DNA of 64,000 nucleotides from positions 2,148,001 through 2,212,000 of the forward strand of contig NZ_CP092827.1 in NCBI RefSeq assembly GCF_022533585.1, read 5' to 3'. The position numbers were made by a program, and so were the translations under genes. The notes beneath the pieces were generated by a model. The model worked only from the letters and a program-made list of their open reading frames with translations, had not been told where the DNA came from and did no database searches. Below are positions 52,882 through 61,511 of this stretch, piece after piece. Positions within the stretch are counted from its first letter, which is position 1, and each line of letters begins with the position of its first letter. This DNA is from Pseudomonas sp. LS.1a. GTDB taxonomy: Bacteria > Pseudomonadota > Gammaproteobacteria > Pseudomonadales > Pseudomonadaceae.

Positions 52882-54999
52882 ATGTCGCATACGATTCGTG
52901 ACAACCTCAAGCGCCTGCTGGCACCCCGGCACCTGGCCTTCGTCGGCGGGCGCAGCATGGCGCGGGCGCTCAAGCGCTGTGCTGAAGGTGGCTTTGGCGG
53001 CGAGCTGTGGCTGGTCAACCCGCAGCATGACAGCCTTGAAGGCATCCCCTGTGTGGCGCGGGTGGCCGACTTGCCCTATGCCCCGGACGCGGTGTTCATC
53101 GCCACCAACCGTGAGCTGACCTTGCAGTGCGTTGCCGAGCTGGCCGCACGCGGCGCAGGCGGTGTCATCTGCTACGCCTCGGGCTTTGCCGAAAGCGGCG
53201 AGGAAGGCCGCCAGCTGCAGCAACGCCTGCTCGCTGCCGCTGGCAACATGGCCTTGCTCGGCCCCAACTGCTACGGCCTGCTCGACTACCTGCACGGTGC
53301 TGCCCTGTGGCCGGTGGCCCATGGTGGCCAGCAGGTGGAGAAGGGCGTGGCGATCCTCACCCAGAGCGGCAACTTTGCCTACAACCTGTCCATGAGCGAC
53401 CGCTCGCTGCCGGTGGCCTACATGGCCTCGGTCGGCAATCAGGCACAACTGGGCGTGGCCGAGCTGATGGACGTGCTGCTCGACGACCCCCGGGTGACCG
53501 CCATCGGCCTGCACCTGGAAGGCCTGAAGAACGTGCCCGGCTTCGCCCGGGCCGCCTGCAAGGCGTTGCAGCAGGGCACGCCGATCATTGCCTTGAAGAC
53601 CGGCGTGTCGCAGATTGGCGCCGAACTGGCGCTCAGCCACACCAGCTCGTTGTCCGGCTCCGATGCCTTGTACGACAGCCTGTTCCAGCGCCTGGGCGTG
53701 ATCCGCGTCAGTGGCCCGGTGAGCTTCGTTGAAACCCTCAAGGCCGCCGCCTGTGGCCGCCTGCCGGTGAATGGCGAGCTGATCGCCCTGGCCTGTTCCG
53801 GTGGCGATGCCGGCTTGATCGCCGACTATGCAGAGCGCAACCAGCTGGTTCTGCCGAAGCTTGAACAAGGGCAGGTGGCGCAGTTGGCCGAGGTACTGCC
53901 GGCCTATGCCAACCTGGTCAACCCGCTGGATTTCACCACGGCCATCTGGGGTGATGCAGCGGCCCTGCAACGTATGCTCGACAGCACCCTGAGCGGCGCT
54001 GCCGACGCGGCCATGCTGGTGCTGGACTACCCGGCGGCGTTCACCGGCGAACGCAAGGAATGCGACCTGCTGCTGGCGCTGTACTGCGATGCGCTGGAAC
54101 GCCACGGCAAGATCGGCTTCGTCACTTCGGCGTTCCCGGAACTGTTGCCCGCCTGCGCGCGCGAGCGCTTGCACGCACGTGGCATCGCCGCCCTGCAGGG
54201 CGTGGAGGATGGCCTGGCAGCCTGGGGCCGCATCGTCGCCTACCAGCGCAACCGCCAGCGGCTGCTGGAACAGGGTGAGGCCACGCGGGTGCCGCTGTGC
54301 CCACAGGCTTACGCGGGCGAGAGTCGCCTGTTGGACGAATGGCAATCCAAGCAAGCCCTGCGTGCCTTTGGCCTGCCGGTACCGGCCGGGGTGCTGAGCA
54401 CACCCGAACGCGCCGTGGCAGACGCCGCCCGCGTCGGTTATCCGCTGGTACTGAAGGCGGTCAGCGCGCAGTTGCCGCACAAGACCGAAGCCGGTGCGGT
54501 GGCGCTGAACCTGCGTGATGCCGCTGCCCTCGAGATCGCGCTGGTGCAGATGCGCCAGCGCATCGCCGCCTACGCCCCCCAGGTAGCGTTCGACCAGGTG
54601 CTGCTCGAACCCATGGCCGAGCCGCCGCTGGCCGAGCTGATCGTCGGCATCAAGCGCGAGCACGACTTCGCCCTGGCCCTGGTGATCGGCGCCGGTGGCG
54701 TGCTGGTCGAGTTGCTCAAGGACAGCGTCAGCCTGTTGCTACCGACCACTGACAACGCCATCCGCGCCGCGCTGCTCAGCCTGCGCAGCGCCAGCCTGCT
54801 GCAAGGCTTTCGTGGCCGCCCGGCCGCCGACCTCGACGCGCTGGTCGCAGCCATCCGTGCGGTGGCCGACTACGCCTGCGAGAACGCCGGGCAACTGCTG
54901 GAGCTGGATGTGAACCCATTGATGGTCGGTGCCCATGGCACCACCGCGGTCGACGCGCTGATCCGCCTCGGCCAGGCGCAAGGAGAACGACATGAATAA
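52882..54999 (+). CDS. ADP-forming acyl-CoA ligase (acetate-CoA ligase family)
   Basis: This 705-residue fused ligase activates a carboxylic acid to its CoA thioester with ATP, releasing ADP. It has an N-terminal CoA-binding Rossmann domain (LAPRHLAFVGGRSMARALKR), a succinyl-CoA ligase-like middle part with the phosphohistidine segment LSHTSSLSGSDALYDSLFQR and IALACSGGDAGLIADYA, and a C-terminal ATP-grasp domain (KQALRAFGLPVPAGVLS, PLVLKAVSAQLPHKTEAGAV). AGGAGA precedes the ATG. It overlaps aruI by eight bases. In this cluster the acid could be 4-guanidinobutyrate, by inference. Confidence 0.9.
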   Translation: MSHTIRDNLKRLLAPRHLAFVGGRSMARALKRCAEGGFGGELWLVNPQHDSLEGIPCVARVADLPYAPDAVFIATNRELTLQCVAELAARGAGGVICYASGFAESGEEGRQLQQRLLAAAGNMALLGPNCYGLLDYLHGAALWPVAHGGQQVEKGVAILTQSGNFAYNLSMSDRSLPVAYMASVGNQAQLGVAELMDVLLDDPRVTAIGLHLEGLKNVPGFARAACKALQQGTPIIALKTGVSQIGAELALSHTSSLSGSDALYDSLFQRLGVIRVSGPVSFVETLKAAACGRLPVNGELIALACSGGDAGLIADYAERNQLVLPKLEQGQVAQLAEVLPAYANLVNPLDFTTAIWGDAAALQRMLDSTLSGAADAAMLVLDYPAAFTGERKECDLLLALYCDALERHGKIGFVTSAFPELLPACARERLHARGIAALQGVEDGLAAWGRIVAYQRNRQRLLEQGEATRVPLCPQAYAGESRLLDEWQSKQALRAFGLPVPAGVLSTPERAVADAARVGYPLVLKAVSAQLPHKTEAGAVALNLRDAAALEIALVQMRQRIAAYAPQVAFDQVLLEPMAEPPLAELIVGIKREHDFALALVIGAGGVLVELLKDSVSLLLPTTDNAIRAALLSLRSASLLQGFRGRPAADLDALVAAIRAVADYACENAGQLLELDVNPLMVGAHGTTAVDALIRLGQAQGERHE

Positions 55000-56599
55000 G
55001 CACACCCGGACTGCCGGCCAGGCGTTAGTGCGCCTGCTGGCCAACTACGGCGTGGAAACGGTATTCGGCATCCCTGGCGTGCACACCCTGGAGCTGTATC
55101 GTGGGCTGCCGGGCAGCGGCATCCGCCATGTACTGACCCGCCACGAGCAGGGCGCCGGCTTCATGGCCGACGGCTATGCCCGGGTCAGTGGCAAACCGGG
55201 GGTGTGCTTCGTCATCACCGGCCCGGGCGTGACCAATGCCGCCACTGCCATCGGCCAGGCCTATGCCGACTCCATCCCGATGCTGGTGATTTCCAGCGTC
55301 AACCACACCGCCAGCCTGGGCAAGGGCTGGGGCTGCCTGCACGAAACCCAGGACCAGCGCGCCATGACCGCGCCGATTACCGCCTTCTCTGCCGTGGCCC
55401 TGCGCGGCGACGACCTGCCCGAACTGATTGCCCGCGCCTGGGCCGTGTTCGACAGCGAACGGCCGCGCCCGGTGCATATCTCGGTGCCGCTGGACGTGCT
55501 GGCCGCACCGGTCAGCCGTGACTGGAGCGATGAGGTGGTGCGCCGCCCCGGGCGTGGCCAGCCGTGCCGCGACATCCTCGACCAGGCTGCCGTGAAGCTG
55601 GCAGCCGCCAAGCGCCCGATGATCATTGCCGGCGGTGGGGCATTGCACGCGGCCGAGCAGCTGCAGGAGCTGAGCACCCGGCTGGCAGCCCCACTGTTCA
55701 CCAGCGTGGCTGGCAAGGGCCTGCTGCCAGCGGATGCGCCACTGAATGCCGGCGCCAGCCTGTGCGTCGAACCCGGCTGGCAGCTGATCAGCCAGGCCGA
55801 TGTGGTGCTGGCCGTGGGGACCGAAATGGCCGACACCGACTTCTGGCGCGAGCGCCTGCCGATCACTGGCCAGCTGCTGCGCGTGGACATCGACCCGCGC
55901 AAGTTCAACGACTTCTACCCCTGTGCCATGGCCCTGCACGGCGATGCCCGGCAAACCCTGGCCGGCCTGCTCGAACACCTGCCAGTGCTGCACCGTGACC
56001 CGGCCCAGGCCAGCGAAGCAGTGGCCAACCTGCGCCAGGCCATTCGCAGCGGGCATGCGCCATTGCAGGCCGTGCACCAGGCAATCCTCGACCGCATTGC
56101 CGCCGTGCTGCCCGACGATGCCTTCATCAGCAGTGACATGACCCAATTGGCCTACACCGGCAACTACGCTTTCGCCAGCCGGGCGCCGCGCAGCTGGCTG
56201 CACCCCACCGGCTACGGCACCCTCGGCTACGGCCTGCCGGCCGGCATCGGCGGCATGTTCGCCAGCGACCACCGCCCAGGCCTGGTGCTGGTGGGCGACG
56301 GCGGCTTCCTCTACACCGCCCAGGAGCTGGCCACGGCAGTCGAGGAACTGGAGCGACCGTTGGTCGTGTTGTTGTGGAACAATGACGCCCTTGGCCAGAT
56401 CCGCGACGACATGCTCGGGCTGGATATCGAGCCGGTCGGCGTTCTGCCGCGCAACCCGGATTTCATCGGTCTGGCCCGTGCCTTCGGTTGCACGGTGCGC
56501 CAGCCGCGTGACCTGGACGCGCTGCAGGCCGATCTGGCCAGCGGTTTCGCCACCCCCGGCGTCACCTTTATCGAACTTAAACACACCTGCGTCTGCTAA
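54992..56599 (+). CDS. aruI: Thiamine-diphosphate decarboxylase, AruI-like (2-ketoarginine decarboxylase)
   Basis: This 535-residue ThDP enzyme has the three-domain acetolactate synthase layout: N-terminal Pyr domain with the activating glutamate in HEQGAGFMADGYARVSGKPG, a central FAD/DHS-like domain and a C-terminal PP domain with GDGGFLYTAQELATA and the LLWNNDALGQ end of the ThDP motif. Generic annotation would be acetolactate synthase, but adjacency to aruH, aruRS and an aldehyde dehydrogenase supports decarboxylation of 2-ketoarginine to 4-guanidinobutyraldehyde. It overlaps the upstream ligase by eight bases. Confidence 0.87.
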   Translation: MNKHTRTAGQALVRLLANYGVETVFGIPGVHTLELYRGLPGSGIRHVLTRHEQGAGFMADGYARVSGKPGVCFVITGPGVTNAATAIGQAYADSIPMLVISSVNHTASLGKGWGCLHETQDQRAMTAPITAFSAVALRGDDLPELIARAWAVFDSERPRPVHISVPLDVLAAPVSRDWSDEVVRRPGRGQPCRDILDQAAVKLAAAKRPMIIAGGGALHAAEQLQELSTRLAAPLFTSVAGKGLLPADAPLNAGASLCVEPGWQLISQADVVLAVGTEMADTDFWRERLPITGQLLRVDIDPRKFNDFYPCAMALHGDARQTLAGLLEHLPVLHRDPAQASEAVANLRQAIRSGHAPLQAVHQAILDRIAAVLPDDAFISSDMTQLAYTGNYAFASRAPRSWLHPTGYGTLGYGLPAGIGGMFASDHRPGLVLVGDGGFLYTAQELATAVEELERPLVVLLWNNDALGQIRDDMLGLDIEPVGVLPRNPDFIGLARAFGCTVRQPRDLDALQADLASGFATPGVTFIELKHTCVC

Positions 56600-56633
56600 A
56601 CCGCAGACACCACGAACAACAAGAGAAGACACC

Positions 56634-57863
56634 ATGCCATTTCGCCGTACCCTCCTGGCTGCATCCCTGGCGCTGCTGATCACTGGCCAGGCCCCGCTGT
56701 ATGCCGCACCGCCGCTGTCGATGGACAACGGCACCACGGCCCTGACCGTGCAGAACAGCAACGCCTGGGTCGAAATCAGTGCCGGCGCGCTGCAACACAA
56801 CATCCGTACCTTGCAGGCCGAGCTGGGCGGCAAGTCCAAGCTGTGCGCCGTGCTCAAGGCCGACGCCTATGGCCACGGTGTCGGCCTGGTGATGCCTTCG
56901 ATCATCGCCCAGGGCGTGCCCTGCGTGGCGGTGGCCAGCAACGAGGAGGCCCGCGTGGTCCGCGCCAGCGGCTTCACCGGGCAACTGGTACGGGTACGCC
57001 TGGCCAGCGTCAGCGAAGTGGAAGATGCCCTGCAGTACGACATGGAAGAGCTGGTCGGCAGCGCCGAGTTCGCCCGCCAACTCGATGCCCTCGCCGAACG
57101 CCACGGCAAGACCTTGCGCATTCATCTGGCGCTCAATTCCAGCGGCATGAGCCGCAACGGCGTGGAAATGGCCACCTGGTCCGGCCGTGGCGAAGCGCTG
57201 CAGATCACCGACCAGAAGCACCTCAAGCTGGTCGCGCTGATGACCCACTTCGCCGTGGAAGACAAGGACGATGTGCGCAAAGGCCTGGCAGCGTTCAACG
57301 AGCAGACCGACTGGCTGATCAAGCACGCGAAGCTTGATCGCAGCAAGCTCACCCTGCACGCCGCCAACTCCTTCGCTACGCTGGAAGTGCCGGAAGCGCG
57401 CCTGGACATGGTGCGCACCGGCGGCGCGCTGTTCGGCGACACCGTGCCGACGCATACCGAATACCAGCGTGTCATGCAGTTCAAGTCGCGCGTGGCGGCG
57501 GTGCACAGCTACCCGGCAGGCAACACTGTCGGCTACGACCGCACCTTCACCCTGGCGCGTGATTCGCGCCTGGCCAACATCACCGTCGGCTACTCCGATG
57601 GCTACCGCCGGGCGTTCACCAACAAGGGCCATGTGCTGATCAACGGCCACCGTGTGCCGGTGGTGGGCAAGGTGTCGATGAACACGTTGATGGTCGATGT
57701 CACCGACTTCCCCGATGTGAAGGGTGGCAACGAAGTGGTGCTGTTTGGCAAACAGGCCGGGGGTGAGATCACCCAGGCCGAGATGGAAGAAATCAACGGT
57801 GCGTTGCTCGCCGACTTGTACACCGTATGGGGCAGTTCCAACCCGAAGATTCTCGTCGACTGA
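56634..57863 (+). CDS. alr: Periplasmic broad-specificity amino-acid racemase
   Basis: This 409-residue PLP enzyme has an N-terminal signal peptide (ending GQAPLYA, about residue 24), so it acts in the periplasm. The fold III catalytic pair is K75 in AVLKADAYGHG and Y301 in NTVGYDRTF. Length and sequence match, from memory, the P. putida broad-specificity racemase that interconverts L- and D-forms of Lys, Arg and other amino acids. It lies between aruI and aruH. Because the racemase is outside and the other enzymes are cytosolic, it would feed D-amino acids through the permease or produce D-amino acids for release. Confidence 0.95.
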   Translation: MPFRRTLLAASLALLITGQAPLYAAPPLSMDNGTTALTVQNSNAWVEISAGALQHNIRTLQAELGGKSKLCAVLKADAYGHGVGLVMPSIIAQGVPCVAVASNEEARVVRASGFTGQLVRVRLASVSEVEDALQYDMEELVGSAEFARQLDALAERHGKTLRIHLALNSSGMSRNGVEMATWSGRGEALQITDQKHLKLVALMTHFAVEDKDDVRKGLAAFNEQTDWLIKHAKLDRSKLTLHAANSFATLEVPEARLDMVRTGGALFGDTVPTHTEYQRVMQFKSRVAAVHSYPAGNTVGYDRTFTLARDSRLANITVGYSDGYRRAFTNKGHVLINGHRVPVVGKVSMNTLMVDVTDFPDVKGGNEVVLFGKQAGGEITQAEMEEINGALLADLYTVWGSSNPKILVD

Positions 57864-57887
57864 AACCGCCAATGAAGGGAGATTGCC

Positions 57888-59078
57888 ATGCGCTACGCCA
57901 AGCTCACTCAACGCATCGCCGGCGACGGGGCTGCAGCCTGGGACATCCACTACCGCGCCCTGGCGCTGCAGGCCGAGGGCAAGGATATCCTGCTGCTGTC
58001 GGTGGGTGACCCGGACTTCGACACCCCCGCGCCGATCGTCGAGGCGGCCATCGACAGCCTGCGTGCGGGCCACACCCATTACGCCGATGTGCGCGGCAAG
58101 CTGGCGCTGCGCCAGGCCATCGCCAATCGCCACCGCCAGCGCAGCGGCCAGGCCGTCAATGCCGACCAGGTGACGGTGCTGGCCGGGGCCCAGTGTGCGC
58201 TGTACTGCGTGGCCCAGTGCGTGCTCGACCCGGGTGACGAGGTGATTGTCGCCGAGCCCATGTACGTGACCTACGAGGCGGTGTTTGGTGCCTGTGGCGC
58301 CAAGGTGGTTCCGGTGCCGGTCAAGCCGGAGAACGGCTTTCGCGTGTGCCCGCGTGACGTGGCCGCGCGCATCACCCCGCGCACCCGCGCCCTGGCCCTG
58401 AACAGCCCGCACAACCCCTCGGGGGCGAGCCTGCCGCGCGCCACCTGGGAAGCGCTGGCCGAACTGTGCATCGCCCACGATTTGTGGCTGATCTCCGACG
58501 AGGTCTACAGCGAGCTGCTGTACGACGGCGAGCATGTCAGCCCCGGCAGCCTGCCGGGCATGGCCGAGCGCACCGCCACCCTCAACAGCCTGTCGAAGTC
58601 GCATGCCATGACCGGCTGGCGGGTGGGCTGGGTGGTGGGTTCGACCGAGCTGGCCGCTCACCTGGAAAACCTTGCCCTGTGCATGTTGTACGGTTCACCG
58701 GACTTCATCCAGGACGCCGCCGTGGTAGCACTGGAGCAGCAATTGCCCGAGCTCGATACCATGCGCGAGGCCTATCGCCAGCGCCGCGACCTGGTGTGCG
58801 AGCAGTTGTCCGGTTGCCCGGGCATCAAGGTGCTCAAGCCCGATGGCGGCATGTTCGTGATGGTCGATATCCGCGAGACCGGCCTCAGCGCCCAGGCCTT
58901 CGCCGATCGCCTGCTCGACAGCCAGGGTGTGTCGGTGCTCGCCGGCGAAGCCTTCGGCCCCAGCGCTGCCGGGCATATCCGCCTGGGCCTGGTACTGGGT
59001 AACGAGGCCTTGTCCGACGCTTGCCAGCGCATCGCCCGCTGCGCCGCCGCACTGATGCAGGGGCAGGCCCATGCGTGA
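57888..59078 (+). CDS. aruH: Arginine:pyruvate transaminase AruH
   Basis: This 396-residue fold I aminotransferase has the PLP lysine K237 in NSLSKSHAMTGWRVGW, the PLP-binding ALNSPHNPSGASLPR block and the C-terminal arginine segment GEAFGPSAAGHIRLGL. GGAGA precedes the ATG. By synteny with aruI and aruRS it converts arginine and pyruvate to 2-ketoarginine and alanine. It overlaps the aldehyde dehydrogenase gene by eight bases. Confidence 0.9.
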   Translation: MRYAKLTQRIAGDGAAAWDIHYRALALQAEGKDILLLSVGDPDFDTPAPIVEAAIDSLRAGHTHYADVRGKLALRQAIANRHRQRSGQAVNADQVTVLAGAQCALYCVAQCVLDPGDEVIVAEPMYVTYEAVFGACGAKVVPVPVKPENGFRVCPRDVAARITPRTRALALNSPHNPSGASLPRATWEALAELCIAHDLWLISDEVYSELLYDGEHVSPGSLPGMAERTATLNSLSKSHAMTGWRVGWVVGSTELAAHLENLALCMLYGSPDFIQDAAVVALEQQLPELDTMREAYRQRRDLVCEQLSGCPGIKVLKPDGGMFVMVDIRETGLSAQAFADRLLDSQGVSVLAGEAFGPSAAGHIRLGLVLGNEALSDACQRIARCAAALMQGQAHA

Positions 59079-60486
59079 GTATGCGCGGCTGTACATCGAC
59101 GGCGCCTGGCAGGTATCGAGCGGGCAGGGCATGGCCGAGGTGATCGACCCGGCCACCGAACAGGCCATCGGCCGCGTGCCGTTGGGCGCCGAGGCCGATG
59201 TCGAACGGGCGGTGATGGCCGCGCGGCGGGCCTTTGATGGTTGGTCACGCACGCCGTCCAGCGTACGGGCCGGGTACATAACGGCGTTGGCCGCACAGCT
59301 GAAAAGCCGCGCGGCGGAAATGGCCTCGGTCATCACCGACGAGCTGGGCATGCCGGTGCAGTGGTGCCAGGCGGTGCAGGTAGAGGGCCCGATCGCCGGG
59401 CTGGAGCAGTACGCCGAACTGGCCGGGCTGATGGATGAGGTGCGCGAAGTCGGTAACTCACTGGTGTACCGCGAGGCCGTTGGCGTGTGCGCGTTCATCA
59501 ACCCATGGAACTACCCGCTGCACCAGATGATCGGCAAGCTGGCGCCGGCCTTGGCCGCCGGCTGCACGGTGGTGGTCAAGCCCAGCCAGGAAACGCCGCT
59601 GCATGCGTTCATGCTGGCCGAGATGATCGAGGCCATCGGCCTGCCGGCCGGGGTGTTCAACCTGGTCAGCGGGCCGGGGGCCAAGGTCGGCGAGGCCCTG
59701 GCCCGGCACCCGCAGGTGGACATGGTGTCGTTCACCGGCTCCACCGGCGCCGGGGTGCGCGTGGCCCAGGCGGCCGCGCCCACGGTGAAGCGGGTGTGCC
59801 TGGAGCTGGGCGGCAAATCGCCGCTGCTGATTACCGCGGACGCCGACCTGCACGCGGCGGTGCGCCATGGCGTGCAGGACGTGATGATCAATTCGGGGCA
59901 GACCTGCACGGCCCTGACCCGCATGCTGCTACCGGCCAGCCGCTACGCCGAAGCGCTTGAGATTGCCGAGGCCGAGACCCGCGCGTTGGTCATGGGCGAC
60001 CCGCGTGACCCGGCCAGCTTCCTCGGGCCGATGTGTTCGGCAGGCCAGCGGCGCACCGTGCTCGACTACATTCGCCTGGGGCAGGAGGAGGGGGCGCGCC
60101 TGCTGTGCGGCGGCGACACGCCAGCCGGCTTCGCACGCGGCTTCTACGTGGCGCCGACGTTGTTCGCTGACGTCGACAACCGCATGCGTATCGCCCAGGA
60201 GGAAATCTTCGGCCCGGTGCTGTGCCTGATCCCCTATGCCGACGAGGCCCAGGCGTTGGCCCTGGCCAATGATTCGCCGTTCGGCCTGTCCAGCGCGGTG
60301 TGGGCCGGCAGTCGCGAGCACGGCCTGGCCCTGGCGCGGCAGATACGCGCCGGGCAATGCTTCATCAACGGTGGCGGGTTCAACTACCAGGCACCGTTCG
60401 GTGGCTACAAGCAGTCGGGCAACGGGCGCGAGTGGGGCGAGGAAGGCCTGGCGGAGTTCGTCGAGGTGAAAGCGGTGCAGTGCTGA
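59071..60486 (+). CDS. Aldehyde dehydrogenase, probable 4-guanidinobutyraldehyde dehydrogenase
   Basis: This 471-residue NAD(P)-dependent enzyme has the catalytic pair E245 (CLELGGKSPLLI) and C279 (NSGQTCTALTR), and the binding motif NPWNYPLHQMIGKLAPALAA. It probably oxidises the 4-guanidinobutyraldehyde made by AruI. The start overlaps aruH. A generic aldehyde dehydrogenase role cannot be excluded by sequence. Confidence 0.9.
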   Translation: MREYARLYIDGAWQVSSGQGMAEVIDPATEQAIGRVPLGAEADVERAVMAARRAFDGWSRTPSSVRAGYITALAAQLKSRAAEMASVITDELGMPVQWCQAVQVEGPIAGLEQYAELAGLMDEVREVGNSLVYREAVGVCAFINPWNYPLHQMIGKLAPALAAGCTVVVKPSQETPLHAFMLAEMIEAIGLPAGVFNLVSGPGAKVGEALARHPQVDMVSFTGSTGAGVRVAQAAAPTVKRVCLELGGKSPLLITADADLHAAVRHGVQDVMINSGQTCTALTRMLLPASRYAEALEIAEAETRALVMGDPRDPASFLGPMCSAGQRRTVLDYIRLGQEEGARLLCGGDTPAGFARGFYVAPTLFADVDNRMRIAQEEIFGPVLCLIPYADEAQALALANDSPFGLSSAVWAGSREHGLALARQIRAGQCFINGGGFNYQAPFGGYKQSGNGREWGEEGLAEFVEVKAVQC

Positions 60487-60529
60487 GCCACAGCTGGAAG
60501 ACAACCTGTTTTGTGTGAGGAGAATGTTT

Positions 60530-61231
60530 GTGAATGTACTGATCGTCCACGCTCACCCCGAGCCGCAATCGTTCACTGCTGCCCTGCGTGACCAGGCCGT
60601 AGAAACCTTCCGCGCCCAGGGCCATCAGGTGCAAGTCAGCGACCTGTACGCCATGGGCTGGAACCCGGTGGCCAGTGCCGATGACTTCACCCAGCGCGAG
60701 AACCCCGAGTATCTGGTGTATGCCCTGGAGCAGCGCCAGGGGGTCAAGCGCGGCGCCATTGCCGCGGATATCCAGCAAGAGCTGGACAAGCTGCTGTGGG
60801 CCGACTTGCTGGTGTTGAACTTCCCGGTTTTCTGGTTCTCGGCGCCGGCCATGCTCAAGGGCTGGATCGACCGGGTGCTGGTGTCGGGGGTGTGCTATGG
60901 CGGCAAGCGCTTCTACGACCAGGGCGGGTTGGCGGGCAAGAAGGCGCTGGTGACCGTGACCCTGGGCGGGCGCGAGCACATGTTTGGCGACGGGGCGATC
61001 CACGGGCCGCTGGAGGACATGTTGCGGCCGATCTTGCGCGGCACGCTGGCCTATGTCGGGTTCGAGGTATTGCCACCGTTCGTGGCCTGGCATGTGCCGT
61101 ACATCAGTGACGAGGCGCGGCAGGGCTTTCTACAGCAGTACCGGCAGCGCCTGGAGCAGCTTTCGGACGACCAGCCACTGGTGTTCCCGCGCCTGGAGCA
61201 GTTCGACGAGGCGCTTTACCCGCTGACCTGA
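60530..61231 (+). CDS. NAD(P)H dehydrogenase (quinone)-like flavodoxin-fold protein
   Basis: This protein of about 233 residues has the flavodoxin-like quinone reductase fold (MdaB/KefF/NQO1-like): VLIVHAHPEPQSFTAALRDQ at the N-terminus, VLNFPVFWFSAPAMLKGWID in the FMN region and LVTVTLGGREHMFGDGAIHG. The GTG at 60530 is taken as start because AGGAG lies seven bases upstream; the ATG at 60524 is too close to it. It is the last gene of the aru block, as in P. aeruginosa where a similar gene adjoins aruH. Its role in arginine use is unknown. Confidence 0.85.
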   Translation: MNVLIVHAHPEPQSFTAALRDQAVETFRAQGHQVQVSDLYAMGWNPVASADDFTQRENPEYLVYALEQRQGVKRGAIAADIQQELDKLLWADLLVLNFPVFWFSAPAMLKGWIDRVLVSGVCYGGKRFYDQGGLAGKKALVTVTLGGREHMFGDGAIHGPLEDMLRPILRGTLAYVGFEVLPPFVAWHVPYISDEARQGFLQQYRQRLEQLSDDQPLVFPRLEQFDEALYPLT

Positions 61232-61254
61232 CCTTTCTCCTGTGCCAGCCACTG

Positions 61255-61376
61255 GGGCCGCGTTGCGGCCCTTTCGCGACACAAGGCCGCTCCCACAAGG
61301 ACTGCGCAGCCTTCGAAGCTGGCAGTGAACCTGTGGGAGCGGCCTTGTGTCGCGAAAGGGCTGCAAAGCAGCCCCC
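61255..61376. repeat. REP inverted pair, second sequence class
   Basis: Facing GCGACACAAGGCCGCTCCCAC and its reverse complement, with outer hairpins GGGGCCGCGTTGCGGCCC and GGGCTGCAAAGCAGCCCCC. It marks the end of the aru block. Confidence 0.92.
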
Positions 61377-61511
61377 AAAGATTCGGCAGGCTGTTGAGAT
61401 CCACCTGCCAAAAAACGACCACCCACACATTCGGGGTATGTCCCCCTTCGGCAAATCCCTCGATAGTGCCCCCATCGGCTCGATCCCGAGCATTCACACG
61501 ATGGAGTTGCC

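Noticed and set aside
54992..56599. Annotation as acetolactate synthase for branched-chain synthesis
   Set aside because: The ThDP fold is shared, but there is no small regulatory subunit nearby and the gene lies among aruH, aruRS and an aldehyde dehydrogenase, which favours 2-ketoarginine decarboxylase.
52543..58661. Very long minus-strand frames opposite the acyl-CoA ligase, aruI and racemase genes
   Set aside because: The products are His/Gln/Gly-rich with no domains, overlap complete conserved enzymes, and have no supported starts. They are shadows of codon bias.
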